From NCBI GenBank assembly GCA_965198715.1, contig CBDAPV010000001.1, positions 930,001 through 994,000 of the forward strand: DNA of 64,000 nt. Reading direction: 5' to 3'. The stretch is from RH-AL1 sp965198715. GTDB lineage: Bacteria; Pseudomonadota; Alphaproteobacteria; Rhizobiales; Beijerinckiaceae. This document shows, piece after piece, positions 23,679 through 31,556 of this stretch. The position numbers and the translations under genes were made by a program. The notes under the pieces are model-generated. The model was given only the letters and a program-made list of their open reading frames with translations, did no database searches and was not told the origin of the DNA. How positions within the stretch are numbered: position 1 is the stretch's first letter; every line of letters begins with the position of its first letter.

Positions 23679-23687
23679 CGTTCCACC

Positions 23688-25410
23688 TCACGGCTGGGGA
23701 GCGTTCCCGCTTCCAAGGTATGTACTCGCTCCACCGCCAGAACCAGTGATACGAAGCGTATCGGTTCCCCCTTCACCAAGACCATTGTTGGTCAGACGTT
23801 GGGAAATGTTTGCCATGGTCGATGGATCTCCCGTCTTATCTATCAGTGACCATTTACTCTGGTCGATACCAGCCTATTTTAATGCAAGCGAAGATCGGGT
23901 ATTCAGGATTAGTCTCTTGCCATTGACTACAACAATTTCAACAGACACGTCAGCCGGCTAGAGGGCGCCACTACGCAAACGGCCTGCCACGTCACTTATC
24001 GTAGAACCACCAAATTTACCATCTTTGCTGAACCATGGACTTGCAGTCTTCTGAGAGAAAGCAAGAACTCAATCCCGATGGATCCACCCAAGCGGTAGGA
24101 TTGGCCACATATCCTTGTGGTCGGTCGCCGCCGACCAATCCGATAGGATCAGTGCTCACATATTGCTGTGCAATGGGGTCATAATGTCTATAGCGATTAT
24201 AATATAATCCTGTTTCACAATCTGCCTGCTGCCCTTGAAACCGAAGCGTACATTCGTTTGCTGGGTGTCCTTCAGTCTTCGACCCGAAATCTCCTCGCGC
24301 GGAGCGTCGCGGGTAAATCGCGGCCGCCGTAGAATACGTTTCTTCACGCGGTAGCTGGATACCGCGAATGACGCCCCACGTTGTGAAGCTTGCCGCCCAA
24401 CGCAGGTGTCCGCCTTCGTCGAACATCTCGCGCGGGGTGCCGAGGTGGTCGTTGGCGATGTGCAACAGCGTGCCATTCGCCGCCTGCTTGGCGAGCGGTC
24501 GGAAGCCGCCCGGCTCGAAGTGCCAGCAGGTGGCGTAGGCCCAGTCCACCGCTCCGTCGAGCCGCAGCGGCGCTTCCTCCGCCACCACGTCGCCGTCCCA
24601 GGTGAAGTGCGTGCCCACCACCGGCGGGCGCGTGTCGCCAGGCGCGCCCGAGCCCCGCGGCGGCTCGGGCCACGTCCAGATCTTGGTGGCCTCCCGCGCC
24701 GCCGCCGGCAGCAGATGGGGGAACTTGCCTGCCGTCCAGGCCAGCTCCTTGTCGGCGAGCTTGCGCACCTTGGTCAGCCGCCGCCCGAACGGGTCGTAGC
24801 GGTAGAACCACGTCTCGCCCTCGGGATTGTCGCAGCGCACCAGGCGGTCGTGCGCGTCCCAGCCGTATTTCCATGTTTTGGGTCGGAACCCCTTGCGCTC
24901 GACCCGGCGCTCGACCACCCGGCCGCACACGTCGTGGGTCAGCGCGATGCTCTCGCCATTGGGGCCTTGTGCCAGCTGCACCACGCCGCCCGGCGTCGAG
25001 CGCCACGCCAGCAGCCCGCCGATGCCGGGTCCGACCTGCGGGCCCTCCACCTTGACGCCGACGACGTTCTTCGCCGCGTCGTAGTCGAAGCGCTCGCGGA
25101 AGCCGTCGCCGAAGCTCGCCTCCGCAACCTGGCCGTTGGCGTCGTAGCGGTAGCGCGTCTCGCCCGAGAGCGCGTCGTCGATGCCTGTCGGCGCGCCGGC
25201 CTTGTCCCAACGGTAGCGGCGATGCGCCCCGCTGTCGGGGGAGGGTGCCGCCATCGCCGCGTGCAGCTCATCGAGCGCGGACGCGCCGCGGCCGGCATCC
25301 TGGGTGACGAGCTGGCCGACGGCGTCCCAGCTCTGCTCCAGCCGGAAGCCCTTCGTCGAGGCGCGGCGGGTCTCGCGGCCGAGCGCGTCGCCTTGTTCTT
25401 CTATGGCCAT
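23688..25410 (-). pseudogene. Rhs effector C-terminal part, 5'-truncated, frameshifted, two amber stops
   Basis: From 25390 down to about 24060 the frame encodes YD-repeat Rhs core (YRYDANGQVAEASFGDGF, NDHLGTPREMF, QQADCETGLYYNRYRHYDP, YVSTDPIGLVGG, WVDPSGL). The N-terminal Rhs body and PAAR part are missing. After DPSGL the frame ends at 24016, but the toxin tip continues in another frame as SPWFSKDGKFGG and SDVAGRL. It is then interrupted by in-frame TAG at 23958-23960 and 23874-23876, and ends RITGSGGGASTYLGSG before the TGA at 23688. Between the ambers lies VSVEIVVVNGKRLILNTRSS, a ParB-like nuclease tip phrase. Confidence 0.75.
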
Positions 25411-25748
25411 CTTTCGTATGAAATGACTTCTCGGTTCAATCTGTAAACCTTCGATATAAAAAAGCTTAAACAGTCATTGATATTGACAAAGAAGCAGGGA
25501 TCCAATCGTTTTCCCCTTTCAGAAAAATATGTACTCCAAAAAGGAGCTTGGAAATGCAGACACTGCATATCATCGATATCAAAATGCCCGATCACAAACG
25601 GGTTATGGATCTCTAAATTATTCTCTTGTCCATATTTTTTTATATAATTATCTAATTTGCGATAGATCGAAATCAAATCGCCAGATAGATCTGCAGGTTG
25701 CTCTTGAGGGATCTCGTAATTATCAGGCAGTTCAATCTTATGTCTCAT
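25401..25748 (-). CDS. putative immunity protein, 115 aa
   Basis: ATG 25748 is preceded by AGGAGAT on the minus strand. The frame stays open further upstream, but that part is scrambled cassette sequence. The protein (MRHKIELPDNYEIPQEQ, LISIYRKLDNYIKKYGQENN, CFFVNINDCLSFFISKVYRL) is soluble and AT-rich. Its 3' end overlaps the start of the Rhs fragment by 10 bp. The toxin that belonged to it has been replaced upstream by fragments. Family not recognised. Confidence 0.5.
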   Translation of the reverse strand: MRHKIELPDNYEIPQEQPADLSGDLISIYRKLDNYIKKYGQENNLEIHNPFVIGHFDIDDMQCLHFQAPFWSTYFSERGKRLDPCFFVNINDCLSFFISKVYRLNREVISYERWP

Positions 25749-25828
25749 TTTATCTCCTGAAGCGAGGGGGATGCTCCGGCAGACAGATCTCCAACGGATT
25801 TCGGAAGGAGATACTGAGTGCCTCCGTC

Positions 25829-25967
25829 TCGGCGAGCGCGATGCTGCGGGCACCATCAGCAATCCCCGCATGGCGATCCGCAAGGTCCGCGGCGGTCCGA
25901 CCGGTGGCGAGATCCGCTTTACGCCCCGCGTCGCGCAGATCGGCGAAGACGGAGCTGAGACCACGAT
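25829..25967 (+). pseudogene. fragment of cassette ATPase gene
   Basis: This 139-bp stretch is almost identical to 59541-59679 of the right cassette ATPase (GERDAAGTISNPRMAIRKVR and following). It is joined directly at 25967 to an inverted methyltransferase fragment through the shared word GGCGATCGGCCGCC. It has no start or stop of its own. Confidence 0.9.
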
Positions 25968-26300
25968 GGCGATCGGCCGCCGCATGCACTCCACCGGCTT
26001 TTGCGTGCCGTGTCCGAGCCCGCGATCTTCGCGCGAGGGGATGGTCCACAGCGTCGATTGCGAGCGGTCGCCGGACCAGCCGCCGCGAGCGTTTCGGCGC
26101 ACCGCGTACCAGCAGGGCTCATGCTGCCAATGGTAATCGCCGCGGCTGAGCGCAAAGCGGTCCTTGGCCCAGATGATCTGCGAGCGCACATCGAACTCGC
26201 AGCTCTCCAGGCTGGCCTGGACTGTCGCCGCGAACTTGCCGGCGTGCCAGACGTAGGCGACATCACCAGGGAACAGCGCCCAGGCCGCGCTCCAGTCGGC
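25966..26300 (-). pseudogene. fragment of cassette ParB-methyltransferase
   Basis: On the minus strand the frame encodes EVRSQIIWAKDRFALSRGDY, CWYAVRRNARGGWSGDRSQS and HGTQKPVECMRRPIA, matching 61394-61720 in the right cassette nearly exactly and matching it better than the left copy (NARGG rather than KAKGH). Both gene ends are lost. It is followed at about 26308-26348 by a 40-bp inverted piece of the ATPase gene (GTYKTFVVLD). Confidence 0.9.
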
Positions 26301-26555
26301 ACGGCGCCGGCGAGGTCTAGTCTAGCACGACGAAGGTCTTGTAGGTTCCCCATCGGTGCGGATTGTCGCAAGCGGCCCGCGAGAGGACCGTCACGATGCT
26401 GGAGAGACGGCCGAACCAGAACCTCGCCAGCTCGGCTTGCAATAGCCACAGCATTGGCCTCGATTTCTACCTGCTCTTATCGCAGCCGAAGCCGGGGTTC
26501 TTGATGTCGGCCTGCGAGCATCCAGGCGCCCTGGGGCGAGCGTCTCCGTCCGCCT

Positions 26556-26669
26556 TCTTTGCGGTTCCGGGAGTGTCCTCATCAGCAAAAACGGCCGCAG
26601 CAGGGCATTCGCTTCGATGCCATCGGCCTGCCGCCCGTCGATGATCGCCTCCTGCACCGGAGCGGTCAT
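26556..26669 (-). pseudogene. internal-deletion remnant of ParB-like HTH gene
   Basis: The minus strand from ATG 26669 reads MTAPVQEAIIDGRQADGIEA then LLRPFL, which joins the first residues (MTAP) and the last third (EAIVEGRQADGIETDVLLRPF) of the gene at 53983-54366. The middle 80 codons, including the HTH, are deleted. Confidence 0.7.
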
Positions 26670-26675
26670 GCCGAA

Positions 26676-26820
26676 CCGAAGTGCATGGATGAGGCAGGGG
26701 CATGAGCGAGATGGTGTTGGCGCAGCTGGCGGCGTTGAAGACGACGTCGACGGCGGACCTGAAGGTGTTGTGGCGTAAGCTCAACGACACGGAGCCGCCG
26801 CCCTACAACAGGCGCCCGTC
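26676..26820 (+). pseudogene. DUF2924 gene 5' fragment
   Basis: ATG 26702 starts MSEMVLAQLAALKTTSTADL and continues KVLWRKLNDTEPPPYNRR, nearly identical to the first 38 residues of the DUF2924 gene at 55727-56176, including about 25 bp of upstream sequence. It then breaks off at about 26815. It lies in the opposite orientation to the neighbouring HTH-gene remnant, unlike the intact operon. Confidence 0.85.
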
Positions 26821-26842
26821 GCAAAATCGGCGAAGACGCCTC

Positions 26843-27163
26843 GATGCGACACGTCGACCTGTCGTCGGCCGTCGCAATCGGAGTAAGAGGCTACGAAGAA
26901 CGTGTCCGCCGCCGAGATCGCGGCAAGCGCCGCGTCGTCGAGAGCGGTGCTGTCCTCGACGTCGGTCGCAAAAGTCTCAAGGGGATTGCGAGCAAACTTG
27001 AAGTCACGCAGCTGAATGTACTGGGGGCAGTTGCCGAAGCTCTGGTCGACCTCGACGTGCCAACATCTCGGAGTCGTCGCCCGGATGGTCCCGTTGGCGC
27101 GGTTGCGGCGGCGCGTGTGCAACTCGATGCCGAGCAGCCCGATGGCGGCCCCCTCAACGCTGA
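26843..27163 (-). pseudogene. pyridoxamine-phosphate-oxidase-like fragment
   Basis: The minus strand encodes GIELHTRRRNRANG, VEVDQSFGNCPQYIQLRDF, EDSTALDDAALAAI and FFVASYSDCDGRRQVDVSHRG, a run characteristic of FMN-binding pyridoxamine 5'-phosphate oxidase-like proteins. Both ends are cut: the N-terminal part at about 27163 meets the GGDEF fragment, and the C-terminal part stops after DVSHRG. A chromosomal housekeeping-type gene piece caught in the scrapyard. Confidence 0.65.
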
Positions 27164-27553
27164 AGCTCTTGAAGTCGTCGCTCGACGGCCACCCGGGCGA
27201 GGCGATCCGCTTCGGCGGAGAGGAGTTCGTGCTGTTCCTGCCCGAAGCCGGCCGCGCCGAGGCCGTCGCCTCGCTGACGAGGTCGTCCACGCCGTCCGCA
27301 AGGACGCGATGCCCACCCCGCCGGGAGACCGGGCGCCTGCGTCACGGTCAGCGTGGGCGTGTCGGTGGCCTACCGGCGGACCACCTCCTCTCAGGATCTT
27401 CTGAGGACGGCGGACCGCGCCCTCTACGCGGCCAAGGCGGCTGGCGGGGACCGCGTGCGGTTCGAGGCGGCGAGTGCCTCTGCGGCCGATGACGCTCGTC
27501 CCTGCTCGGCCTTCGCATCGCCCTCGACGGACTTCGGCCTCGCCGCGGCTTGA
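27164..27553 (+). pseudogene. GGDEF diguanylate cyclase fragment, frameshifted
   Basis: One frame gives AIRFGGEEFVLFLPEAGRAE, the GGEEF active-site loop of diguanylate cyclases. The continuation (TVSVGVSVAYRR, LLRTADRALYAAKAAGGDRV) lies in another frame after about 27280, so at least one frameshift is present. The first half of the domain is missing. c-di-GMP synthesis from this locus is not possible. Confidence 0.8.
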
Positions 27554-27733
27554 TGGGCAGGCGCAATCACAGGTCCTCGCGCAGACGTTGTTGAAGCTTG
27601 TGACAAGGTCGGCCGAAGAGTGCCGAAGGGATCAGTGAGCCGGCGACGGCGTGGCGTTCCGAGCACGGCGCAACACCCTCGAGTATGGTCGGACCTGAAA
27701 GGCCTTGGGGCTCCGGCGTCGTTAGCCTGCGCC

Positions 27734-28222
27734 TCAACGGGCCGACACAATACGCCAGTCACGTGGTTCTCCGAGCCGGGCGATGAGGATACGGTCGAAG
27801 CCGACGAGACTTGAATTGAACCGGAGTTCGACGACTCGGCCGCCGGCCATGAAGTAGGAGACACGTCGATCTCCTGCCGCCAACTCGGACGGTGAGCCGC
27901 CGACGATGGACGGAGAGAGCTTGGCGCGCGCCGTATCGATGGTCTCGTCTGTGCGTTCGAGCCCGCGCGGCGGCGGCACTAACTCATTCCCTTCTGCAAG
28001 AGAGATGTAGAAGGCGTCGGCAGGGTCGGACGACTGCAGTGCGGACTCGAGGAACTCGATCTTCAAGAGAAGACCGGCGCTACGCGGCAGGGTGACGAAG
28101 GATCCGCCGTGCGCAGGCGCAGCGAGACCGATGTCGGCCAGCACTAGCGCCAGCCAGGTGCCGACCCCGTAGCAATTCACGCGCTCGATGATCTCGTCCA
28201 TCGTCGCACTTGTCAGCGCCAT
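27734..28222 (-). CDS. hypothetical protein, possible second immunity protein, 162 aa
   Basis: ATG 28222 follows GGGAGGGTCGA, a good ribosome-binding site; ATG 28201 is an alternative. The gene lies 21 bp after the propeller gene on the same strand, so it belongs to the intact effector operon. The sequence (MDEIIERVNCYGVGTWLALV, VSYFMAGGRVVELRFNSSLV) shows no signal peptide, and I do not recognise a family. An accessory immunity or orphan gene. Confidence 0.55.
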   Translation of the reverse strand: MALTSATMDEIIERVNCYGVGTWLALVLADIGLAAPAHGGSFVTLPRSAGLLLKIEFLESALQSSDPADAFYISLAEGNELVPPPRGLERTDETIDTARAKLSPSIVGGSPSELAAGDRRVSYFMAGGRVVELRFNSSLVGFDRILIARLGEPRDWRIVSAR

Positions 28223-28243
28223 TCGACCCTCCCGTCGTATCCG

Positions 28244-29272
28244 TCACTTTGGCATCGGTATTCGTTCCCACGTGCTGCCGTCGAAGCGCGCGATGTCGCG
28301 CGAGCCGATCACCCACAGCGCGCCCTCGACGGCGTCAACGGTGTGCACGTCGTCGAGTTCGGGTTGGAGGCCTGTGCGGACATGGCGGATGTTCTGCCCG
28401 TCGAAGGCGAACAGACCGCGCGGGCCGGCGTAGCTCGACATGTAGATCTTGCCCATGAAGCGGGTGATGGTAGAGAAGTTCGGCCCCTCCTCGCAGGGGA
28501 TGAGGGTGAAGCCGGCTACGGCATTGCCGCGCAGCAGTGTGCCGTCGCGGCCGCAGACCCATATCGTCTCGGCATCATCCGCAAGGATGTCGAGGAGATA
28601 GACGTCGGTGGGCACTGCGATCTTCTCAGACGTCTGTCCGTTCCAGAAGTATAGGGATGCCTTGGCGCCACAAGTGTAAAGACGGGTGTCGCCGACCCCA
28701 TTAATCGAGTGCAGCGAGAGATTTGCCAACTCGAGCCTTATACGACGTTTGTACTCCGCCTTCTGTTCCGGGTGTTTCTTCCAGAATTCTTGCTCCTCAC
28801 GACCTGTAGAACCTTGCGGCTTCATCTCGTTCGTCCAGTTTGGATCGACTTTCGGATCGAACAGCGCGAGGTCTAGGGCCGTCCACTTGCGATCATTTCC
28901 GAGGCGGTAGGTCTGACCGCCGTCGCCGCAGGCTAGAAGACGCTGATCGACCTGCCTCAAGTCGGACAAGCGACCGAGCTTCCTCGTTTCACGCAGGCCA
29001 CCGTCGATGATCGGATTACTCTGGAACGAGGGTTCGGGCGAGAACAGATTGCCGTCCGGCGACATGTAGACGGCGATCCGGCCACCTTCCGGCCGATGGT
29101 ACAGAGCGATCTGCTGCGTAGCGTACGGGTACTCGCGATAGTCCCAACTGCCGTGGAAATACTGGTACGCTCGGGTGAGCGGTTCAGTGGCGTCGGCGTT
29201 GTCATCGGTGCCGGCAGTGTAGAGGACGTCCTTCGTGATGGCTCGCGCCCGCGTCATGACAAGATCGAACAT
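28244..29272 (-). CDS. beta-propeller-like putative immunity protein, 342 aa
   Basis: It follows the complete PAAR effector by 11 bp. Repeat phrases shared with the paralogues at 16619 and 19350 include LLACGDGGQTYRLGNDRKW, IWVCGRDGTLLRGNAVAGF (237-255) and a C-terminal IARFDGSTWERI. Predicted as an all-beta cytoplasmic propeller. Being next to the only intact VgrG-adaptor-effector set, it is the best candidate for a working immunity protein of this new type. Confidence 0.65.
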   Translation of the reverse strand: MFDLVMTRARAITKDVLYTAGTDDNADATEPLTRAYQYFHGSWDYREYPYATQQIALYHRPEGGRIAVYMSPDGNLFSPEPSFQSNPIIDGGLRETRKLGRLSDLRQVDQRLLACGDGGQTYRLGNDRKWTALDLALFDPKVDPNWTNEMKPQGSTGREEQEFWKKHPEQKAEYKRRIRLELANLSLHSINGVGDTRLYTCGAKASLYFWNGQTSEKIAVPTDVYLLDILADDAETIWVCGRDGTLLRGNAVAGFTLIPCEEGPNFSTITRFMGKIYMSSYAGPRGLFAFDGQNIRHVRTGLQPELDDVHTVDAVEGALWVIGSRDIARFDGSTWERIPMPK

Positions 29273-29283
29273 GTCTTTCCCGG

Positions 29284-30453
29284 TTAATGAACGGTTTGAT
29301 TCTGAAGCGCAGTCAAGGCGTTGCCTGTCGGCAAGCGGTCGACGGTCGTACGCCCCAGGGTCATCGGGTTGGTGGCAGCGAATTCGGTGTCGAGGCCGGC
29401 TTCGATTTGCGCCTCACACTGCGGACGAACACTGGCCGTCTGCTGTTCTGCACGCGCTCTGATCTCACCGATCGGCGCCGTGCCTTTCGGAAATAATGGC
29501 GTGTCGGGATGGTTGTTGCCGAGGGCTTCGATTTGCGAGTCTGCACCATGCGCCTCGTAGTGCTCCGACCCGTTGTCTTTTGCGTTACCCTGCAAGCAGA
29601 TCGCCATGCCATCGTTATAGTTGGCGAGGCCAGAGATCCGGCCGTAAGTGCCCAGGCCATTGACGCGCGATACGTAGCGTTTGGTAAAGTCAGGGACGAT
29701 ATGATGTGCCTGCCCGTTTTTGCAGGCCGACGCGCAGAAGTTCTTGAGCATGACATATGGCTGGACTATGCAGGGACACTTGTCGGGCTTCTTCCTGGTG
29801 GTCCTGGACCCAGTGATTGTCGCACCGACGATCGCACCTAGCACGCCAGCGCCCACAGCCCCTGCAACCGCGCCGATAGGGCCGCCGATTGCGCCACCTA
29901 CGCCACCACCCTCCTCGGCACCTTCCGCTCCGCCTGCAAGACCTCCCGCGAAACCTCCCGCAACACCGACAGCGCTCGCCTCAAAGAGTTCAGCCCCATC
30001 TGGCGCCGGCCTGATCAAGCGTGCGACGCTCATCGTCGGATCTATCTTTTCCGTCGACGGCGTCAGATATTTTTTTGGATCCTTAACGTAAGTCAGTCTC
30101 CCCCATGTGTTTTTGCGGTTCATCCACCATTCGTCGTCATGGCGGACTACATTGCGTCCTTGCGCGGTAACGCTCCCCGACCATGTCTTCGGCGTACATT
30201 CCGCGTTGTGAGTACCAGATAGCACGCCGCCTCCGACCCCCGGTTCGTCGCCGTAGCTCTTGAGGACAAGCGAGTCTTTCACGTGCGTGCGGTCGCTCGT
30301 CTGTTTGACGCTGTCGGCGAGGTCCATCGCCTCTTGTTGGTAAGCGTACAGCCGGTAGGGCACGATCGAAGTCGGGCTTTTGCACCAGTCCATCGGCTCG
30401 GAGATGATGATACCCTCGTCGATCTCGCGCGAGCCTTCCAGCGGCCAGGTCAT
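29284..30453 (-). CDS. PAAR-like type VI effector with HNH-like tip, 389 aa
   Basis: ATG 30453 overlaps the DUF2169 stop by 4 bp. Residues about 19-125 are a DUF4150 PAAR-like domain (PMDWCKSPTSIVPYRLYAY, GGGVLSGTHNAECTPKTW, VVRHDDEWWMNRKNTW). Residues 160-215 are Gly/Ala-rich with likely membrane-active helices. The tip from about 225 has paired Cys (CPCI, CASACKNG), GQAHHIVPD and YNDGMAICLQ, a Cys/His-rich HNH-like nuclease pattern. This is the first and complete effector after VgrG and DUF2169. Target DNA or RNA is not known. Confidence 0.8.
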   Translation of the reverse strand: MTWPLEGSREIDEGIIISEPMDWCKSPTSIVPYRLYAYQQEAMDLADSVKQTSDRTHVKDSLVLKSYGDEPGVGGGVLSGTHNAECTPKTWSGSVTAQGRNVVRHDDEWWMNRKNTWGRLTYVKDPKKYLTPSTEKIDPTMSVARLIRPAPDGAELFEASAVGVAGGFAGGLAGGAEGAEEGGGVGGAIGGPIGAVAGAVGAGVLGAIVGATITGSRTTRKKPDKCPCIVQPYVMLKNFCASACKNGQAHHIVPDFTKRYVSRVNGLGTYGRISGLANYNDGMAICLQGNAKDNGSEHYEAHGADSQIEALGNNHPDTPLFPKGTAPIGEIRARAEQQTASVRPQCEAQIEAGLDTEFAATNPMTLGRTTVDRLPTGNALTALQNQTVH

Positions 30454-31556
30454 GGCGAAGCCTTGCCGGACTGCGGCTCGGCGAGGCCGTACTCGCCGGA
30501 AACCAACAGGCCGCCGGCTTCGGCGAGCGGCACCATTTCAATTGTAGCTCCGCGGTAGGCCGGGCATCGCTCGATCCAGCCTCGCCAAGTAAGATCGGCC
30601 GTCCACGGACCTTCCGAGGCGCGCAGATCGAGATGTAGACCGTCGAGCGTCAGACGCGCGTCTGAGACGCGACCGTCCAACCAGACGTGGTGCGCGACGA
30701 TTGTTGTTCCCGGCAATTCGAACGTGAGAGCGGTGCCGCCGGGGACCAGGCCCAGAAGTTTGACCGTCTCGTCGCCGACAAGGCGCGGCAGGATCAAGCC
30801 AGGGTGCGCCGTCTGGAAGAAACGGTAGGAGAGATCCTGAGGCATCTGCGGGCAGCGCTCGCGTTGCCAGACCTCGTCGCGGGTTCCGAGGTGCCGCTCG
30901 CGCCAGGTCCAGAACGGTGGAACGGGACCGAACCCTTGAGGCTCCGGCACTGCGAACGGATCGCCGACGGACGCGACGGTGCTATCGATCTGCGGCGCCC
31001 GTGATGGCTTGCCCCAAGGGCTCCAGTCTCGATGCATCAGGCCGGAGCCGATCGGATTGCGTTCATCCTGCATGCCGTCAGGATCGCCGGCGAACCGGCC
31101 ACCCGACGCCAAACGATAGTCTAGCGGCACGGATGTCACCGGGTCTGGATCGCTCAGCTTCCAGCTTGGTCGGAGGGACTTCAGGGTCGGTTCCCATCGA
31201 CGCGGTCCATGCACCCTGAGGGTTGCCTCATGGCGCCCGATGGTCGCGCTCACTTGCCAGTGCCGCGTCGGCTGACGATCGGGCGCATAGGCATTTCCAA
31301 GGATCGTGACGTCGGCAGCAGGCTTGTAGGGAACCAGGTCCCCCGTGCGAACCATCGGCGTCCGGAGTGGATCCCCTTCGTAGACGTCCGCCAACGCGAT
31401 GTCCTGCTTGTCGGCTAGTCGGATCGTTCCTCTGTCGTTTACCTCGTAGCGCCCCCGTACCGCGACGACGCACATGCGCATGCCGTCGCGATGCAGATCG
31501 CCAAAGCCTTGTGCAGCCAGTTGCGTATCGTTACGGATCAGCATCGCATGCCTCAA
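30450..31556 (-). CDS. DUF2169 type VI effector adaptor, 368 aa
   Basis: Full-length DUF2169 protein: N-terminal half with GMRMCVVAVRGRYEVNDRG, DLVPYKPAADVTILGNAYAP and HGPRRWEP, C-terminal half with GFGPVPPFWTWRERHLGTRD, LSYRFFQTAHPGLILPRL and AHHVWLDGR. DUF2169 proteins are chaperone/adaptors that load PAAR-domain effectors on VgrG. The gene overlaps the VgrG stop (31553-31556) and the effector start by 4 bp each. It is the probable parent of the truncated copies at 16081 and 21464. Confidence 0.9.
   Translation of the reverse strand: MRHAMLIRNDTQLAAQGFGDLHRDGMRMCVVAVRGRYEVNDRGTIRLADKQDIALADVYEGDPLRTPMVRTGDLVPYKPAADVTILGNAYAPDRQPTRHWQVSATIGRHEATLRVHGPRRWEPTLKSLRPSWKLSDPDPVTSVPLDYRLASGGRFAGDPDGMQDERNPIGSGLMHRDWSPWGKPSRAPQIDSTVASVGDPFAVPEPQGFGPVPPFWTWRERHLGTRDEVWQRERCPQMPQDLSYRFFQTAHPGLILPRLVGDETVKLLGLVPGGTALTFELPGTTIVAHHVWLDGRVSDARLTLDGLHLDLRASEGPWTADLTWRGWIERCPAYRGATIEMVPLAEAGGLLVSGEYGLAEPQSGKASP

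Noticed and set aside
23688..24040. Amber recoding or suppressed stops in the Rhs tip
   Set aside because: A frameshift is also present and the Rhs gene is headless, so simple decay explains the stops. No suppressor tRNA is seen in the window.
24406..25446. 346-codon plus-strand frame opposite the Rhs core
   Set aside because: Antisense of YD repeats; typical shadow.
25401..26189. 262-codon continuous minus-strand frame
   Set aside because: It is a chance fusion of a methyltransferase fragment, the antisense of an ATPase fragment and a real 115-aa gene starting at 25748.
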